From Halobacteriales archaeon QS_1_69_70 (GTDB taxonomy: Archaea; Halobacteriota; Halobacteria; Halobacteriales; Haloarculaceae), in contig PXRI01000043.1 in the NCBI GenBank assembly GCA_003021005.1, positions 2,958-48,021 of the forward strand: a stretch of 45,064 bases of DNA, read 5' to 3'. Both the position numbers and the translations under genes were made by a program. The notes below the pieces were generated by a model. That model ran no database searches. It was not told the origin of the DNA and saw nothing but the letters and a program-made list of their open reading frames with translations. Of this stretch, positions 34,224 through 43,651 are shown in pieces (positions within the stretch are counted from its first letter, which is position 1; the number at the start of each line of letters is the position of its first letter).

Positions 34224-37200
34224 ATGAGCCAAGCAATCGACACCGAAACCGAAGACGAGGGCGTAATCGAGAGCGTCAGCGGTCCGGTCGTGACCGCCGT
34301 CGACCTCGACGCCCGCATGAACGACGTCGTCTACGTCGGCGACGAGGGCCTGATGGGCGAGGTCATCGAGATAGAGGGCAACGTCACCACCGTCCAGGTG
34401 TACGAGGAGACCTCCGACGTCGCCCCCGGCGAACCGGTCGCCAACACCGGGGAGCCGCTGACCGTCGACCTGGGGCCCGGCATGATGGACAGCATCTACG
34501 ACGGCGTCCAGCGACCGCTGGACGACCTCGAAGAGCAGATGGGCGCCTACCTCGACCGCGGCGTCGACGCCCCCGGCATCGACCTCGAGCGGACCTGGGA
34601 GTTCACCCCGGCGGTCTCGGCGGGCGAGGAGGTAGCGCCAGGCGACGTTGTCGGCACCGTCCCCGAGACCGAGAGCATCGACCACAAGGTGCTGGTGCCG
34701 CCGGATTCGGAGGGCGGCGAGGTCGAACGCGTCGAGTCGGGGAACGTCACCGTCGAGGAGACGGTCGTCGAACTCGACTCCGGCGAGGAGATCCGGATGC
34801 GGCAGGAGTGGCCGGTGCGGCAGCCCCGGCCGACCGTCGAGAAGGAGACGCCGACGACGCCGCTCGTCAGCGGCCAGCGCGTCCTCGACGGCCTGTTCCC
34901 CATCGCGAAGGGCGGCACGGCCGCCATCCCCGGCCCGTTCGGTTCGGGGAAGTGCGTCACACCCGAGACACCGGTGATGCTGGCCGATGGTGAAACCGTT
35001 CCCATCGAGGCGCTGTTCGAGCGACTCGCCGGCGAGGCGGCCGAGGAGGCTGGAGAGACACTGGTGGAGGCGGAGACCGAGATACTGACCTTCGACGAGG
35101 ACGCCGGCGAGATCCGGCCGGCGGCCACCTCCCACGTCTACCGCGGGTCGACCGACCGCCTCGTGCGCGTTCGGACGGCCAGCGGCAGGGAACTCGAGGT
35201 GACGCCGGCACACAAGCTGTTCCGAATGGGAGGTGACCTCCGCATCGAGGAGACGCCGGCCGGCGGCATCCAGCCGGGTGATTCGCTCGTGATGCCCCGT
35301 CGGCTCGACGTCGACGGCGAGCTGGCCGGCGTCGATCCCTACGAACTACTGCCCGGCGCGCGCGCGGTAGAGCCCGGCGTCGTCGAACCCGTTCGGGAGG
35401 CGATCGAGGCCGCGGACGCTCGGAAGACGGAGCTCGCCGCGGACGTCGGCGTTTCCTACGACGTGTTCATGAACTACGCGCTCGGGCGAACCCACCCGAC
35501 CCTGGCGTTCGTACGCGACGTGTGCGATCGGCTCGACGTGGAGCGTCCGCGCGTGGGTCGCGTGAAACCGGGAAGCAACGGCAAGCCGATTTCGGTCCCC
35601 GGGCGCGTCGACGGCGCCTTCGCGGAGTTCCTCGGGTTAGTCTTGAGCGACGGGACGTGTACGCCGAAGGCCGTGCGATTCCACAACAACGACGACGACC
35701 TGCGGGCACGGTTCCGGCACCTCGCCGAACAGCTGTTCGGCGTCGAAACCACGGAAACGGTCCACAATACCGTCGAGACGACGCTGGTTCACAGCACCGT
35801 CGTCTCGTCGCTCCTCGCGGCGCTCGGCGTCCCGGAAACCGAGAAGTCGATATCGGCGGCCGTCCCGGACGCGGTGTCGAGGGCGACCGACGAGATGGTC
35901 GCGGCGTTCCTCCGTGGCTACTACCTCGGCGACGGGTCCTTCTCCGGCGGGACGGTCGAGATCAGCACGTCCAGCGACGAGATGGCATCCGGGCTGACGT
36001 ACCTCCTCTCGCGGCTCGGCGTCCGGTACCGGGTGGGCCGCCGCGAGAACGGGGCGACCCGAGTCTCGATCACGGGCGCGGACGAACTGGCGACGTTGTA
36101 CGACGCGTTAGACCCCGGGGACCCGGAGGACCCGCACGAGAAGATCGACGCCATCGGCTCGTACGCCCGGGAGACGACCGGCAACACGAACGTCGACACG
36201 GTGCCGGTCGGGACCGACACGATGCTGGAGATCGCCGAGGCGGCAAGCTACGCCGAGTTCGCCGATGCCGGCGTCGAGACGACGAACTATACGGGGCTCG
36301 GCCAGCAGCCGAGCCGGGAGGCATTCGACACAATCGAGGGCGTCATCTCGGACGGCGGGAGCCCGGTCGCCGAACGGGTCTCAGCCGTCGCGGGGATGCT
36401 CGAGGACGTCGTCTTCGATCCCGTCGTCGACGTCGAGACGATCGAACAGGAACAGACTGTCTACGACGTGACGGTGCCCGGCACGCGAAACTTCGTCGGC
36501 GGAGACGTCCCCGCGGTGCTGCACAACACCGTCGCCCAGCACCAGCTCGCCAAGTGGGCCGACGCCGACATCGTCGTCTACGTCGGTTGCGGCGAGCGCG
36601 GCAACGAGATGACGGAGGTCATCGAGGACTTCCCGGAACTGGAGGACCCGAAGACCGGCAAGCCGCTGATGAGCCGGACGTGTCTCATCGCGAACACGTC
36701 CAACATGCCCGTCGCGGCGCGGGAGTCCTGCGTCTACACGGGGATCACCATCGCGGAGTACTACCGCGACATGGGCTACGACGTCGCCTTGATGGCCGAC
36801 TCGACCTCGCGGTGGGCCGAGGCGATGCGGGAGATCTCCTCGCGGCTCGAGGAGATGCCCGGCGAGGAGGGCTACCCCGCGTACCTGGCGGCGCGGCTCA
36901 GTGAGTTCTACGAGCGCGCCGGCAAGTTCCAGAACGTCAACGGCACCGAGGGCTCGATCAGCGTCATCGGCGCGGTCTCGCCGCCGGGCGGTGACTTCTC
37001 GGAGCCGGTCACCCAGAACACGCTCCGCATCGTGAAGTGTTTCTGGGCGCTGGACGCCGACCTCGCCGAGCGCCGCCACTTCCCCTCGATCAACTGGAAC
37101 GAGTCCTACTCGCTGTACACCGAGCAACTGGACTCCTGGTGGCGCGAGAACGTCGACGAGGAGTACCCGGCGGTCCGCCAGTGGGGCGTCGACGTCCTCG

Positions 37201-37556
37201 ACGAGGAGTCCGAACTCCAGGAGATCGTCCAGCTCGTCGGGAAGGACGCGCTGCCGGCTGACCAGCAGCTCACCCTGGAGGTCGCCCGGTACATCCGGGA
37301 GGGCTGGCTCCAGCAGAACGCGTTCCACGACGTCGACACCTACTGCGACCCGGAGAAGACCTACCGGATGTTGGCCGCGATACGGCACTTCAACGACGAG
37401 GCGTTCGACGCCCTGGAGGCGGGCGTGCCCGTCGAGGAGATCGTCGACATCGACGCCGTCGCACGGTTGAACCGGATGAACACCCAGGCCGACTGGGAGT
37501 CCTACATCGAGGAGCTGGAGGCCGACGTCACCGACCAGCTCCGGGAGCTGTACTGA
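34224..37556 (+). CDS. atpA: A-type ATP synthase catalytic subunit A, intein-containing precursor
   Basis: 1110 aa before splicing; about 585 aa after removal of a 525-aa intein, the normal size for AtpA. The N-extein ends in the P-loop GPFGSGK at residues 237-243; the C-extein resumes [20 protein letters not shown] and continues through [11 protein letters not shown] and [20 protein letters not shown]. Splicing would rebuild GPFGSGKTV, so ATP hydrolysis depends on it. AtpA and AtpB form the catalytic hexamer. It follows atpF by 2 bp and precedes atpB by 2 bp. Confidence 0.97.
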   Translation: MSQAIDTETEDEGVIESVSGPVVTAVDLDARMNDVVYVGDEGLMGEVIEIEGNVTTVQVYEETSDVAPGEPVANTGEPLTVDLGPGMMDSIYDGVQRPLDDLEEQMGAYLDRGVDAPGIDLERTWEFTPAVSAGEEVAPGDVVGTVPETESIDHKVLVPPDSEGGEVERVESGNVTVEETVVELDSGEEIRMRQEWPVRQPRPTVEKETPTTPLVSGQRVLDGLFPIAKGGTAAIPGPFGSGKCVTPETPVMLADGETVPIEALFERLAGEAAEEAGETLVEAETEILTFDEDAGEIRPAATSHVYRGSTDRLVRVRTASGRELEVTPAHKLFRMGGDLRIEETPAGGIQPGDSLVMPRRLDVDGELAGVDPYELLPGARAVEPGVVEPVREAIEAADARKTELAADVGVSYDVFMNYALGRTHPTLAFVRDVCDRLDVERPRVGRVKPGSNGKPISVPGRVDGAFAEFLGLVLSDGTCTPKAVRFHNNDDDLRARFRHLAEQLFGVETTETVHNTVETTLVHSTVVSSLLAALGVPETEKSISAAVPDAVSRATDEMVAAFLRGYYLGDGSFSGGTVEISTSSDEMASGLTYLLSRLGVRYRVGRRENGATRVSITGADELATLYDALDPGDPEDPHEKIDAIGSYARETTGNTNVDTVPVGTDTMLEIAEAASYAEFADAGVETTNYTGLGQQPSREAFDTIEGVISDGGSPVAERVSAVAGMLEDVVFDPVVDVETIEQEQTVYDVTVPGTRNFVGGDVPAVLHNTVAQHQLAKWADADIVVYVGCGERGNEMTEVIEDFPELEDPKTGKPLMSRTCLIANTSNMPVAARESCVYTGITIAEYYRDMGYDVALMADSTSRWAEAMREISSRLEEMPGEEGYPAYLAARLSEFYERAGKFQNVNGTEGSISVIGAVSPPGGDFSEPVTQNTLRIVKCFWALDADLAERRHFPSINWNESYSLYTEQLDSWWRENVDEEYPAVRQWGVDVLDEESELQEIVQLVGKDALPADQQLTLEVARYIREGWLQQNAFHDVDTYCDPEKTYRMLAAIRHFNDEAFDALEAGVPVEEIVDIDAVARLNRMNTQADWESYIEELEADVTDQLRELY
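34953..36527 (+). mobile_element. Intein in atpA with LAGLIDADG homing endonuclease and HTH
   Basis: 525 aa, from Cys ([14 protein letters not shown], block A) to the terminal VLHN before Thr (block G); block B is [10 protein letters not shown] and block [25 protein letters not shown] endonuclease has both acidic motifs: LGLVLSDGT (about 35629-35655) and [10 protein letters not shown] (about 35910-35939). Between blocks B and C lies an XRE-like helix-turn-helix ([20 protein letters not shown], about 35421-35480). The site, inside the P-loop between Lys and Thr, is one used by other archaeal ATPase A-subunit inteins. Local composition is less GC-rich, with rare TTA codons. Confidence 0.95.
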
Positions 37557-37558
37557 CA

Positions 37559-38983
37559 ATGCAGAAGGAGTACGAGACCATCACGGAGATCAGCGGCCCG
37601 CTGGTGTTCGCCGAGATCGACGAGCCCGTCGGCTACGACGAGATCGTCGAGATCGAGACGCCGGACGGCGGCCTCCGCCGCGGTCAGGTCCTGGAGACGA
37701 CCTCCGAGCACGTCGCCATCCAGGTGTTCGAGGGCACCTCGGGCATCGACCGGAACTCCTCGGTCCGGTTCCTCGGCGAAACCCTCCAGATGCCGCTGAC
37801 CGAGGAGCTGCTCGGCCGCGTATTGTCGGGCTCCGGCGAACCGATCGACGGCGGCCCGCAGATCGAGCCCGACGAGGAGCGGGAGATCGTCGGCGCGGCG
37901 ATCAACCCGACCGCCCGCGAGTACCCCGAGGAGTTCATCCAGACCGGCGTCGCCGCCATCGACGGGATGAACACCCTCATCCGCGGCCAGAAGCTCCCGA
38001 TCTTCTCCGGGTCCGGGCTGCCGCACAACGAACTCGCCCTCCAGATCGCCCGGCAGGCGACGGTGCCGGAAGAGGCCGAGGCCGGTGACAGTGGGGGATC
38101 GGAGTTCGCCGTCATCTTCGGCGCGATGGGCATCACGGCCGAGGAGGCCAACGAGTTCATGGCCGACTTCGAGCGCACCGGCGCCCTGGAGCGGTCGGTC
38201 GTCTTCATGAACCTCGCCGACGACCCGGCCGTCGAGCGGACCGTCACGCCGCGGCTGGCATTGACGACCGCCGAGTACCTCGCGTTCGACGAGGGCTACC
38301 ACGTCCTCGTCATCCTGACGGACATGACCAACTACTGCGAGGCGCTGCGGCAGATCGGCGCCGCCCGCGAGGAGGTCCCGGGGCGGCGTGGCTATCCCGG
38401 CTACATGTACACGGACCTGGCGACGCTGTACGAGCGCGCCGGCCGCATCGAGGGCCGGGCGGGCTCGGTCACCCAGATCCCGATCCTCACGATGCCCGGC
38501 GACGACGACACCCACCCGATCCCCGACCTCACCGGCTACATCACGGAGGGCCAGATCTACGTCGACCGCGGCCTCAACAGCCAGGGCATCGAGCCCCCGA
38601 TCAACGTGCTGCCGAGCCTCTCGCGGCTGATGGACGACGGCATCGGCGAGGGCTACACGCGCGAGGACCACGGCGACGTCTCCGACCAGCTGTACGCCGC
38701 CTACGCGGAGGGCGAGGACCTCCGGGACCTCGTGAACATCGTCGGCCGGGAGGCGCTGAGCGAGCGGGACAACGAGTACCTCGACTTCGCCGACGCCTTC
38801 GAGGCGGAGTTCGTCCAGCAGGGCTACGACACCAACCGCGAGGTCGAGGCGACGCTGGACCTCGGCTGGGAGCTGCTCTCGGATCTGCCGCCGGAGGAGC
38901 TCAACCGGATCGACGAGGAGCTCATCGAGGAGTACTACGTCGGCGAGGACGAGAGCGAAACGATCGAAGCGGAAGCAGACTGA
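37559..38983 (+). CDS. atpB: A-type ATP synthase subunit B
   Basis: 474 aa. Non-catalytic nucleotide-binding subunit: [40 protein letters not shown] (no true P-loop lysine, as expected for B) and [20 protein letters not shown]. Full length with no intein. The tail is acidic. It is the last gene before the operon is interrupted by the toxin-antitoxin pair. Confidence 0.96.
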   Translation: MQKEYETITEISGPLVFAEIDEPVGYDEIVEIETPDGGLRRGQVLETTSEHVAIQVFEGTSGIDRNSSVRFLGETLQMPLTEELLGRVLSGSGEPIDGGPQIEPDEEREIVGAAINPTAREYPEEFIQTGVAAIDGMNTLIRGQKLPIFSGSGLPHNELALQIARQATVPEEAEAGDSGGSEFAVIFGAMGITAEEANEFMADFERTGALERSVVFMNLADDPAVERTVTPRLALTTAEYLAFDEGYHVLVILTDMTNYCEALRQIGAAREEVPGRRGYPGYMYTDLATLYERAGRIEGRAGSVTQIPILTMPGDDDTHPIPDLTGYITEGQIYVDRGLNSQGIEPPINVLPSLSRLMDDGIGEGYTREDHGDVSDQLYAAYAEGEDLRDLVNIVGREALSERDNEYLDFADAFEAEFVQQGYDTNREVEATLDLGWELLSDLPPEELNRIDEELIEEYYVGEDESETIEAEAD

Positions 38984-39010
38984 CCGGTCGGCGATCCTCT
39001 CTCCTTCATC

Positions 39011-39337
39011 TCATACCCATCCGTCGGGGACGAAAAGCGTCCGGTCGACGAGTTCCTCGTCCGGCAGACGGTCGTCGACGTTGCGGATTGCGCCGGCCAG
39101 TTCGCGAGGGGAAACTTGCTGGTCATCGTAGTACAGAATGCCTGCATGGCCGGTTTCTCCGACGAAATCCGTATCGTTCGTGAGAATGATGTATTCCCGC
39201 TTGGCGGCGTAGTCCAAGAGGTCCGTATCCTTCGTCCCGGAACCGAGTTCTTCGGAGAGCGACGCGGCATCGATCCCTTCACCGCGTAGGGCGTTAGCCA
39301 CCGCTGGCGGAACGTGCTCGTCACAGAGAAGCTTCAT
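39011..39337 (-). CDS. DUF5615 PIN-like toxin
   Basis: 108 aa. The start MKLLCDEHVPPAVANALRGE, the middle DTDLLDYAAKREYIILTNDT and the following DF carry the acidic residues of the PIN-like DUF5615 (VapC-like) fold, a predicted RNase. It overlaps the antitoxin gene by four bases (ATGA), is convergent with atpB across 27 bp and lies inside the atp gene cluster on the opposite strand. Toxicity is inferred from family and pairing. Confidence 0.88.
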   Translation of the reverse strand: MKLLCDEHVPPAVANALRGEGIDAASLSEELGSGTKDTDLLDYAAKREYIILTNDTDFVGETGHAGILYYDDQQVSPRELAGAIRNVDDRLPDEELVDRTLFVPDGWV

Positions 39338-39621
39338 GCCCGCCGTCTGGATTCGAACGCTTCGGGATCGGGTTGCCGGTTCCGGGCCTTTTCGGCTGCC
39401 TTTCGTTTTCGTCGGCGTAACGCTCGCATCTCTTCTGGATGATCGTAGTAGTAGGCGAGTGCCCGGTACACGTCGGCGAGGTGGAGGTCAAAGCCCGCAG
39501 CCACCTCCTCCGGCGTTTCGTCGTCGAGCACCCGGGTGGCGACGTGGAGGACGCCGATTCGCCGCCCCTCGATACGGGGCTCGCCCCCGAGTACGCCCTC
39601 AGTGGAGACGATTTCGGCCAT
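39334..39621 (-). CDS. DUF433 antitoxin
   Basis: 95 aa. VLGGEPRIEGRRIGVLHVAT and EEVAAGFDLHLADVYRALAY are the DUF433 signature; a basic tail (MRALRRRKRKAAEKARNRQP) may bind DNA or the toxin. It is first in the pair, as is usual for antitoxins. A TATA box is 28 nt upstream, so it is leaderless, and a palindrome lies between box and ATG. Confidence 0.88.
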   Translation of the reverse strand: MAEIVSTEGVLGGEPRIEGRRIGVLHVATRVLDDETPEEVAAGFDLHLADVYRALAYYYDHPEEMRALRRRKRKAAEKARNRQPDPEAFESRRRA

Positions 39622-39635
39622 ACTGTGCTATTGGT

Positions 39636-39653
39636 CGTCATGACGGATAAACC
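39636..39653 (-). promoter_or_regulatory. Toxin-antitoxin promoter with operator palindrome
   Basis: TATA box GGTTTATCC (minus strand, 39645-39653) and, abutting it toward the gene, the perfect palindrome CGTCATGACG (39636-39645). This position suits autorepression by the antitoxin. Confidence 0.6.
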
Positions 39654-39794
39654 TGTGTTCATCGAGAACGCGTCCTAAATCATGGCCCCGTGATCGGCGC
39701 GTGAGCGTGCAGTCCGCGTTCCGTGAACCGGCGACGTTTCGGGGTCCTACGGAGCCAACGCCTTCATACAGGGACGGCCCGAACCGGAGATCGC

Positions 39795-40319
39795 ATGTGG
39801 GGTGCAGCGGCGCCGGACCTCCCCGAGGGAGCTCGGTGTATCATGGTCGTCGGATCGCCGGCCGGCGCCGCCGACGCGAGTGCCGCCCTCGCCGCCCGGG
39901 CAGACCGGGTCCTGTTCGTTGGGTACGGCGACCTGACGGCCGACGGGATGGGCGACCGGCTCGAGGAGCGCCTCGAGGACCCGCCGCCGGTCCGCTCGCT
40001 CGGCGTCGGCGAGGACGTAGAGCCAGGTGACCTCACCGGCCAGGGGATGGCGGTCGTGGACGCGCTCGCCCCGGGGACGGCGGTCCGTCTGGACCGCCTC
40101 GACGTGTTGCTCGCCGACGTCGACCGCGAGCCGGCCTTCGAGTTCGTCCACAGCCTCGCCGAGGGGTGTGCACGGGCGTCGGCGTCGATGTACGTCCACC
40201 TGGCCGACGACGCCGTCGACGACCGGACCGTCGTCGCGCTGTCGACGCTGATGGACGCCGTCGTCGACGTCGCGGACGACAGCGTGACGGTCCGGCCGGC
40301 GCTGACAGAGGCGGAGTGA
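39795..40319 (+). CDS. Conserved haloarchaeal protein, degenerate RecA-like (DUF7504-like)
   Basis: 174 aa, soluble and acidic. The order of segments (RCIMVVGSPAGAADASAALA, ADRVLFVGYGDLTADGMGDR, LDRLDVLLADVDREPAFEFV, SASMYVHLADDAVDDRTVVA) resembles a small RecA-like fold with no Walker A. Function unknown. ATG 39795 is 27 nt after TTCATAC. It lies between atpB and atpD together with the VOC gene. Confidence 0.55.
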   Translation: MWGAAAPDLPEGARCIMVVGSPAGAADASAALAARADRVLFVGYGDLTADGMGDRLEERLEDPPPVRSLGVGEDVEPGDLTGQGMAVVDALAPGTAVRLDRLDVLLADVDREPAFEFVHSLAEGCARASASMYVHLADDAVDDRTVVALSTLMDAVVDVADDSVTVRPALTEAE

Positions 40320-40424
40320 AGGTGCGGGCTCCGGCCGGCGATGGCGGCGCCGACCTCTGATCCACCGAGCTCCTTGGAGTCGGAGCCGCAACTGATACGT
40401 TCCTCACGGCCCATCGCGGCCCCG

Positions 40425-40790
40425 ATGCCGCCGTTCGACACACTGTCGGAAGTGATCGTGTACGCCCGGGACCTCGAGAGACTCTCCTCGTTCTACACCG
40501 GCGTGTTCGGGCTCTCGGTCGTCGAGGGGTCGCCGGACGACGGGTTCGTCCGGTTCGATACCGGGTCCTGCAACCTCTGTCTGCACTCGGGCGGGAGGGA
40601 CCGTCGCGGCCGGGACGCTCCGAAGGTGGTCTTCGAGGTCGAGGACGTGGCGGCCGCACGATCGTACCTCCTGGACCAGGGCGTCGATGTCGGCGAGATA
40701 CGGTCGCCGACGCCGGGCACGCAGGTCTGCGACGGCGTCGATCCGGAGGGGAACGCGTTCTCGGTCGAATCGTCGGCGCGAGGGTCCTGA
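40425..40790 (+). CDS. VOC family protein (glyoxalase/bleomycin-resistance fold)
   Basis: 121 aa. A single VOC unit with paired beta-alpha-beta-beta-beta modules: SEVIVYARDLERLSSFYTGV, FGLSVVEGSPDDGFVRFDTG, CNLCLHSGG, VFEVEDVAAARSYLLDQGVD and DPEGNAFSVES. Members bind a metal and act on diverse substrates. ATG 40425 begins the family sequence; the upstream extension is poor. TGATACG lies about 29 nt upstream. Confidence 0.8.
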   Translation: MPPFDTLSEVIVYARDLERLSSFYTGVFGLSVVEGSPDDGFVRFDTGSCNLCLHSGGRDRRGRDAPKVVFEVEDVAAARSYLLDQGVDVGEIRSPTPGTQVCDGVDPEGNAFSVESSARGS

Positions 40791-40838
40791 GCGAACTGGA
40801 AAGGATTAACCCGGTCGCCCCCCAACCCGGCCTCACGA

Positions 40839-41528
40839 ATGAGCAAGGACGTCAAGCCGACGCGGAAGAACCTCATGGCCATCGAGGACCGCATCGAACT
40901 CTCCGAGCGGGGCCACGACACGCTCGAGAAGAAGCGTGACGGCCTCATCATGGAGTTCATGGACATCCTCGACCAGGCCCGGGACGTCCGCTCCGACCTC
41001 GACGACGACTACGAGCGCGCACAGCGCGCGTTGGACATGGCGCGGGCGATGGAGGGTGACGTGGCGGTCCGGGGCGCCGCCGCGGCGCTCAAGGAGCATC
41101 CGGAGATCACGACGCAGTCGAAGAACATCATGGGCGTCGTGGTCCCGCAGATCGAGTCCACCAAGGTCACGAAGAGCCTCGACCAGCGCGGCTACGGGCT
41201 CGTCGGCACGTCGGCCCGCATCGACGAGGCGGCAGACGCCTACGAGGAGCTGCTGGCGACGATCATCCTCGCCGCGGAGGTCGAGACGGCGATGAAGAAG
41301 ATGCTCGAGGAGATAGAGAAGACGAAGCGCCGCGTCAACGCCCTGGAGTTCACGCTGCTGCCGGAGCTCCGGGAGGCCAGAGAGTACATCGAGCAGAAGC
41401 TCGAGGAGCAGGAACGGGAGGAGATCTTCCGGATGAAGAAGATCAAGGCGAAGAAAGAATCCGAGGCAAGAGAAGTCGAACGGAAGGGAGAGGACGAAGA
41501 GCCGCCGGAGATCACAGCCGGCGGCTGA
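40839..41528 (+). CDS. atpD: A-type ATP synthase subunit D
   Basis: 229 aa. Central rotor shaft: long helices at both ends ([20 protein letters not shown] at the start, [20 protein letters not shown] near the end) with a short central domain. A charged Lys/Glu tail follows. ATG 40839 follows a GATTAAC box by about 32 nt, so it can be transcribed separately from atpB, from which it is 1.86 kb away. Confidence 0.95.
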   Translation: MSKDVKPTRKNLMAIEDRIELSERGHDTLEKKRDGLIMEFMDILDQARDVRSDLDDDYERAQRALDMARAMEGDVAVRGAAAALKEHPEITTQSKNIMGVVVPQIESTKVTKSLDQRGYGLVGTSARIDEAADAYEELLATIILAAEVETAMKKMLEEIEKTKRRVNALEFTLLPELREAREYIEQKLEEQEREEIFRMKKIKAKKESEAREVERKGEDEEPPEITAGG

Positions 41529-41709
41529 CCGTACTCGCCGGGGACTGCCGGACGAGCCAGGACCGCTCCGTCCGCCGGGCGGTGCCGGCAGTACCTTCTT
41601 GACACGGCTCCACGAACCGCCGGGCTATGCACGCGAGGGCTCGAACGAACGGCGGCGTGGGACCGGTCGGTCGACCGAGCCGGGCTGGCCGGCAGGGAGG
41701 GCCGCGCTG

Positions 41710-43137
41710 ATGGGCGAGCGCGAGCCGATCGCCGGGGCGGACAACGCCTGGCGCCGCATCGGCACGATCGACAACCTCACCACGATCACGGGGGTGCTGT
41801 GGTTCGAGGAGGCCATCCGGTACGAGGAGCTCTGTGATCGCCTCGAGGACCGCCTCCTCCGGTTCGAGCGGTTCCAGCAGCGGCCGGGCGGCCGCAACCG
41901 CCTCTTCCGGCGACCGTACTGGGAGACCGTCGAGGCGTTCGACGTCGAGACCCACGTCCAGCACGTCGCGCTGCCCGAGCCACGGGACACGGCCACCTTC
42001 CAGCGGTTCGTCGGCCGCATGATGAGTCGTCCGCTCGACCAGCGCCGGCCGCTGTGGGAGGCGTACCTCGTCGAGGGGGCCGGCGACGGCAACGCCGTGG
42101 CGTTCCGCATCAATCACAGCGTCGGCGACGGCTTCGCTCTGATGTACGTGCTGTTCGGGCTGGTCGACAACCCCGAGGAGATCGAGTTCCCGATGGGCAT
42201 CGTCCCGGACCCGCCGAGCGCCGACGAGTTCCAGCCGGAGGCGGCCGCCGACGGCGGTACTGCGCCGGGGGCCGACCCGGACGCGGACGCGCCGGCGCCC
42301 GGATCGGACGCCGGGGGTGAGCCGGATCGGTCCGGGACGGCGCCGACCCTGGATGGCGTTCTGGAGTCAGTCCGGCTCGCCGGGTCCGCCGTGCGGACGG
42401 GGTGGAACCTCCTGACGCAGGCCGACGAAACGGAGACGTCGCTCCGCGGCGACCTCGGGACCGCAAAGCGGGCCGGCTGGACCGACGAGATCGACCTAGC
42501 GACGGTCCGGGCGATCGGCTCGGAGCACGACGCGACGGTCAATGACGTGCTCTTGGGCGCGCTCGCCGGCGCCTTCCGCCGCCTTTTGACCGACCGCGGC
42601 GAGCCGGTCGAGGGGCGGGAGCTCCGTGTGACCGTGCCGGTGAACCTCCGTCCGATGGCCGAGCGGGACGCCTCCCTGGGGAACCACTTCGGGATGGCCT
42701 TCGTCCCGATCCCGGTCGGGACGCCTGAGTTGGGCGAGCGGCTCCGGCTCATCCACGACCGGATGAGCGTCCGGACGGCCGGCATCGAGGCGTACCTCAT
42801 GTACCTGACGATGCGGGTCGGCGGCCACGCCCCCGACGTGGTGATGGAGTGGCTGATGGCGCAGTTCGAGCGCCGCGCGACCGGCGTCGTGACGAACGTG
42901 CCCGGGCCGACGGACGCCATGGAGTTCGCCGGCCGCGAGGTCACGGATCTCATGTTCTGGGTGCCGCAGGCCAACGACCAGGGCCTCGGGATCAGCATCT
43001 TCAGCTACGACGGCGCCGTCCGGCTCGGCATCGCGGCCGACGCGAACCTCCTGGACGAGCCCGACGAGCTGGCCGAGGCCTTCAGGGCCGAGGTCGAGCA
43101 CCTCGCCGAGGAGTCCGACGCTGTCGGCGACGCGTAG
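41710..43137 (+). CDS. Wax ester synthase/diacylglycerol acyltransferase family
   Basis: 475 aa. WS/DGAT fold: LWFEEAIRYEELCDRLEDRL, WEAYLVEGAGDGNAVAFRIN, the active-site block NHSVGDG (135-141), VNDVLLGALAGAFRRLLTD, VTVPVNLRPM, GNHFGMAFVPIPVG and VTNVPGPTDAMEF. The canonical block is HHxxxDG; here the first His is Asn while the second (H136), usually catalytic, is kept. An acidic Ala/Pro/Asp insert (about 175-215) is disordered. It would esterify acyl-CoA with an alcohol or diacylglycerol; the natural acceptor is unknown. ATG 41710 begins the family sequence. Confidence 0.85.
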   Translation: MGEREPIAGADNAWRRIGTIDNLTTITGVLWFEEAIRYEELCDRLEDRLLRFERFQQRPGGRNRLFRRPYWETVEAFDVETHVQHVALPEPRDTATFQRFVGRMMSRPLDQRRPLWEAYLVEGAGDGNAVAFRINHSVGDGFALMYVLFGLVDNPEEIEFPMGIVPDPPSADEFQPEAAADGGTAPGADPDADAPAPGSDAGGEPDRSGTAPTLDGVLESVRLAGSAVRTGWNLLTQADETETSLRGDLGTAKRAGWTDEIDLATVRAIGSEHDATVNDVLLGALAGAFRRLLTDRGEPVEGRELRVTVPVNLRPMAERDASLGNHFGMAFVPIPVGTPELGERLRLIHDRMSVRTAGIEAYLMYLTMRVGGHAPDVVMEWLMAQFERRATGVVTNVPGPTDAMEFAGREVTDLMFWVPQANDQGLGISIFSYDGAVRLGIAADANLLDEPDELAEAFRAEVEHLAEESDAVGDA

Positions 43138-43204
43138 GCCGACCGGCAGCCGGACCGGAGGGGCCGGGGGCTGGGCTTTTGGCCAACCGGCCCGTCGGGG
43201 TCGC

Positions 43205-43597
43205 GTGGACCGTCCGGAGTGCGGCACGGCGATGGTCGCCTTCGACTTGCCCGCCGAGTACCGCACACACCTCCCGACGTCGGCGGCCCACGCCGCCCTG
43301 TGTCCGGCGTGTCTCGCCCTCGAGCCCGCCGACGCGGCGCCGCCCGACCCCCGCTTCGACCGCGTCAGCGACGCCTTCCCCACCCACGCCGAGGGAGCCG
43401 TCCCGCTCGCCGTCGCCGTCGGGCTGCTCGACTCCCTGGCGCTCCACCGGGACGACATCGAGGCGCTTCTCGGCGCCGCCGAGCGGGCCGGTGTAGACCC
43501 CCTGCTCGTGCTGGACCGGCTGGCAGCCCAGGGCGCCGTCCGGCCGCGCTTCGACCTCGACCGCCGGCGCCACCAGCTCCAGCAGTTGCTGGACTGA
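43205..43597 (+). CDS. DUF6276 family protein
   Basis: 130 aa. An N-terminal PECG and a CPACLAL near residue 35 form a zinc-ribbon-like start, followed by a helical domain with LAVAVGLLDSLALHRDDIEA. This matches the haloarchaeal DUF6276 pattern. GTG 43205 gives the cysteine-bearing N-terminus. Function unknown. Confidence 0.75.
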   Translation: MDRPECGTAMVAFDLPAEYRTHLPTSAAHAALCPACLALEPADAAPPDPRFDRVSDAFPTHAEGAVPLAVAVGLLDSLALHRDDIEALLGAAERAGVDPLLVLDRLAAQGAVRPRFDLDRRRHQLQQLLD

Positions 43598-43651
43598 TAG
43601 CGGGAAACGGGGTCGGATCCGCGCGGGACTCGAAGCGAGCCCGCGGCGGGG

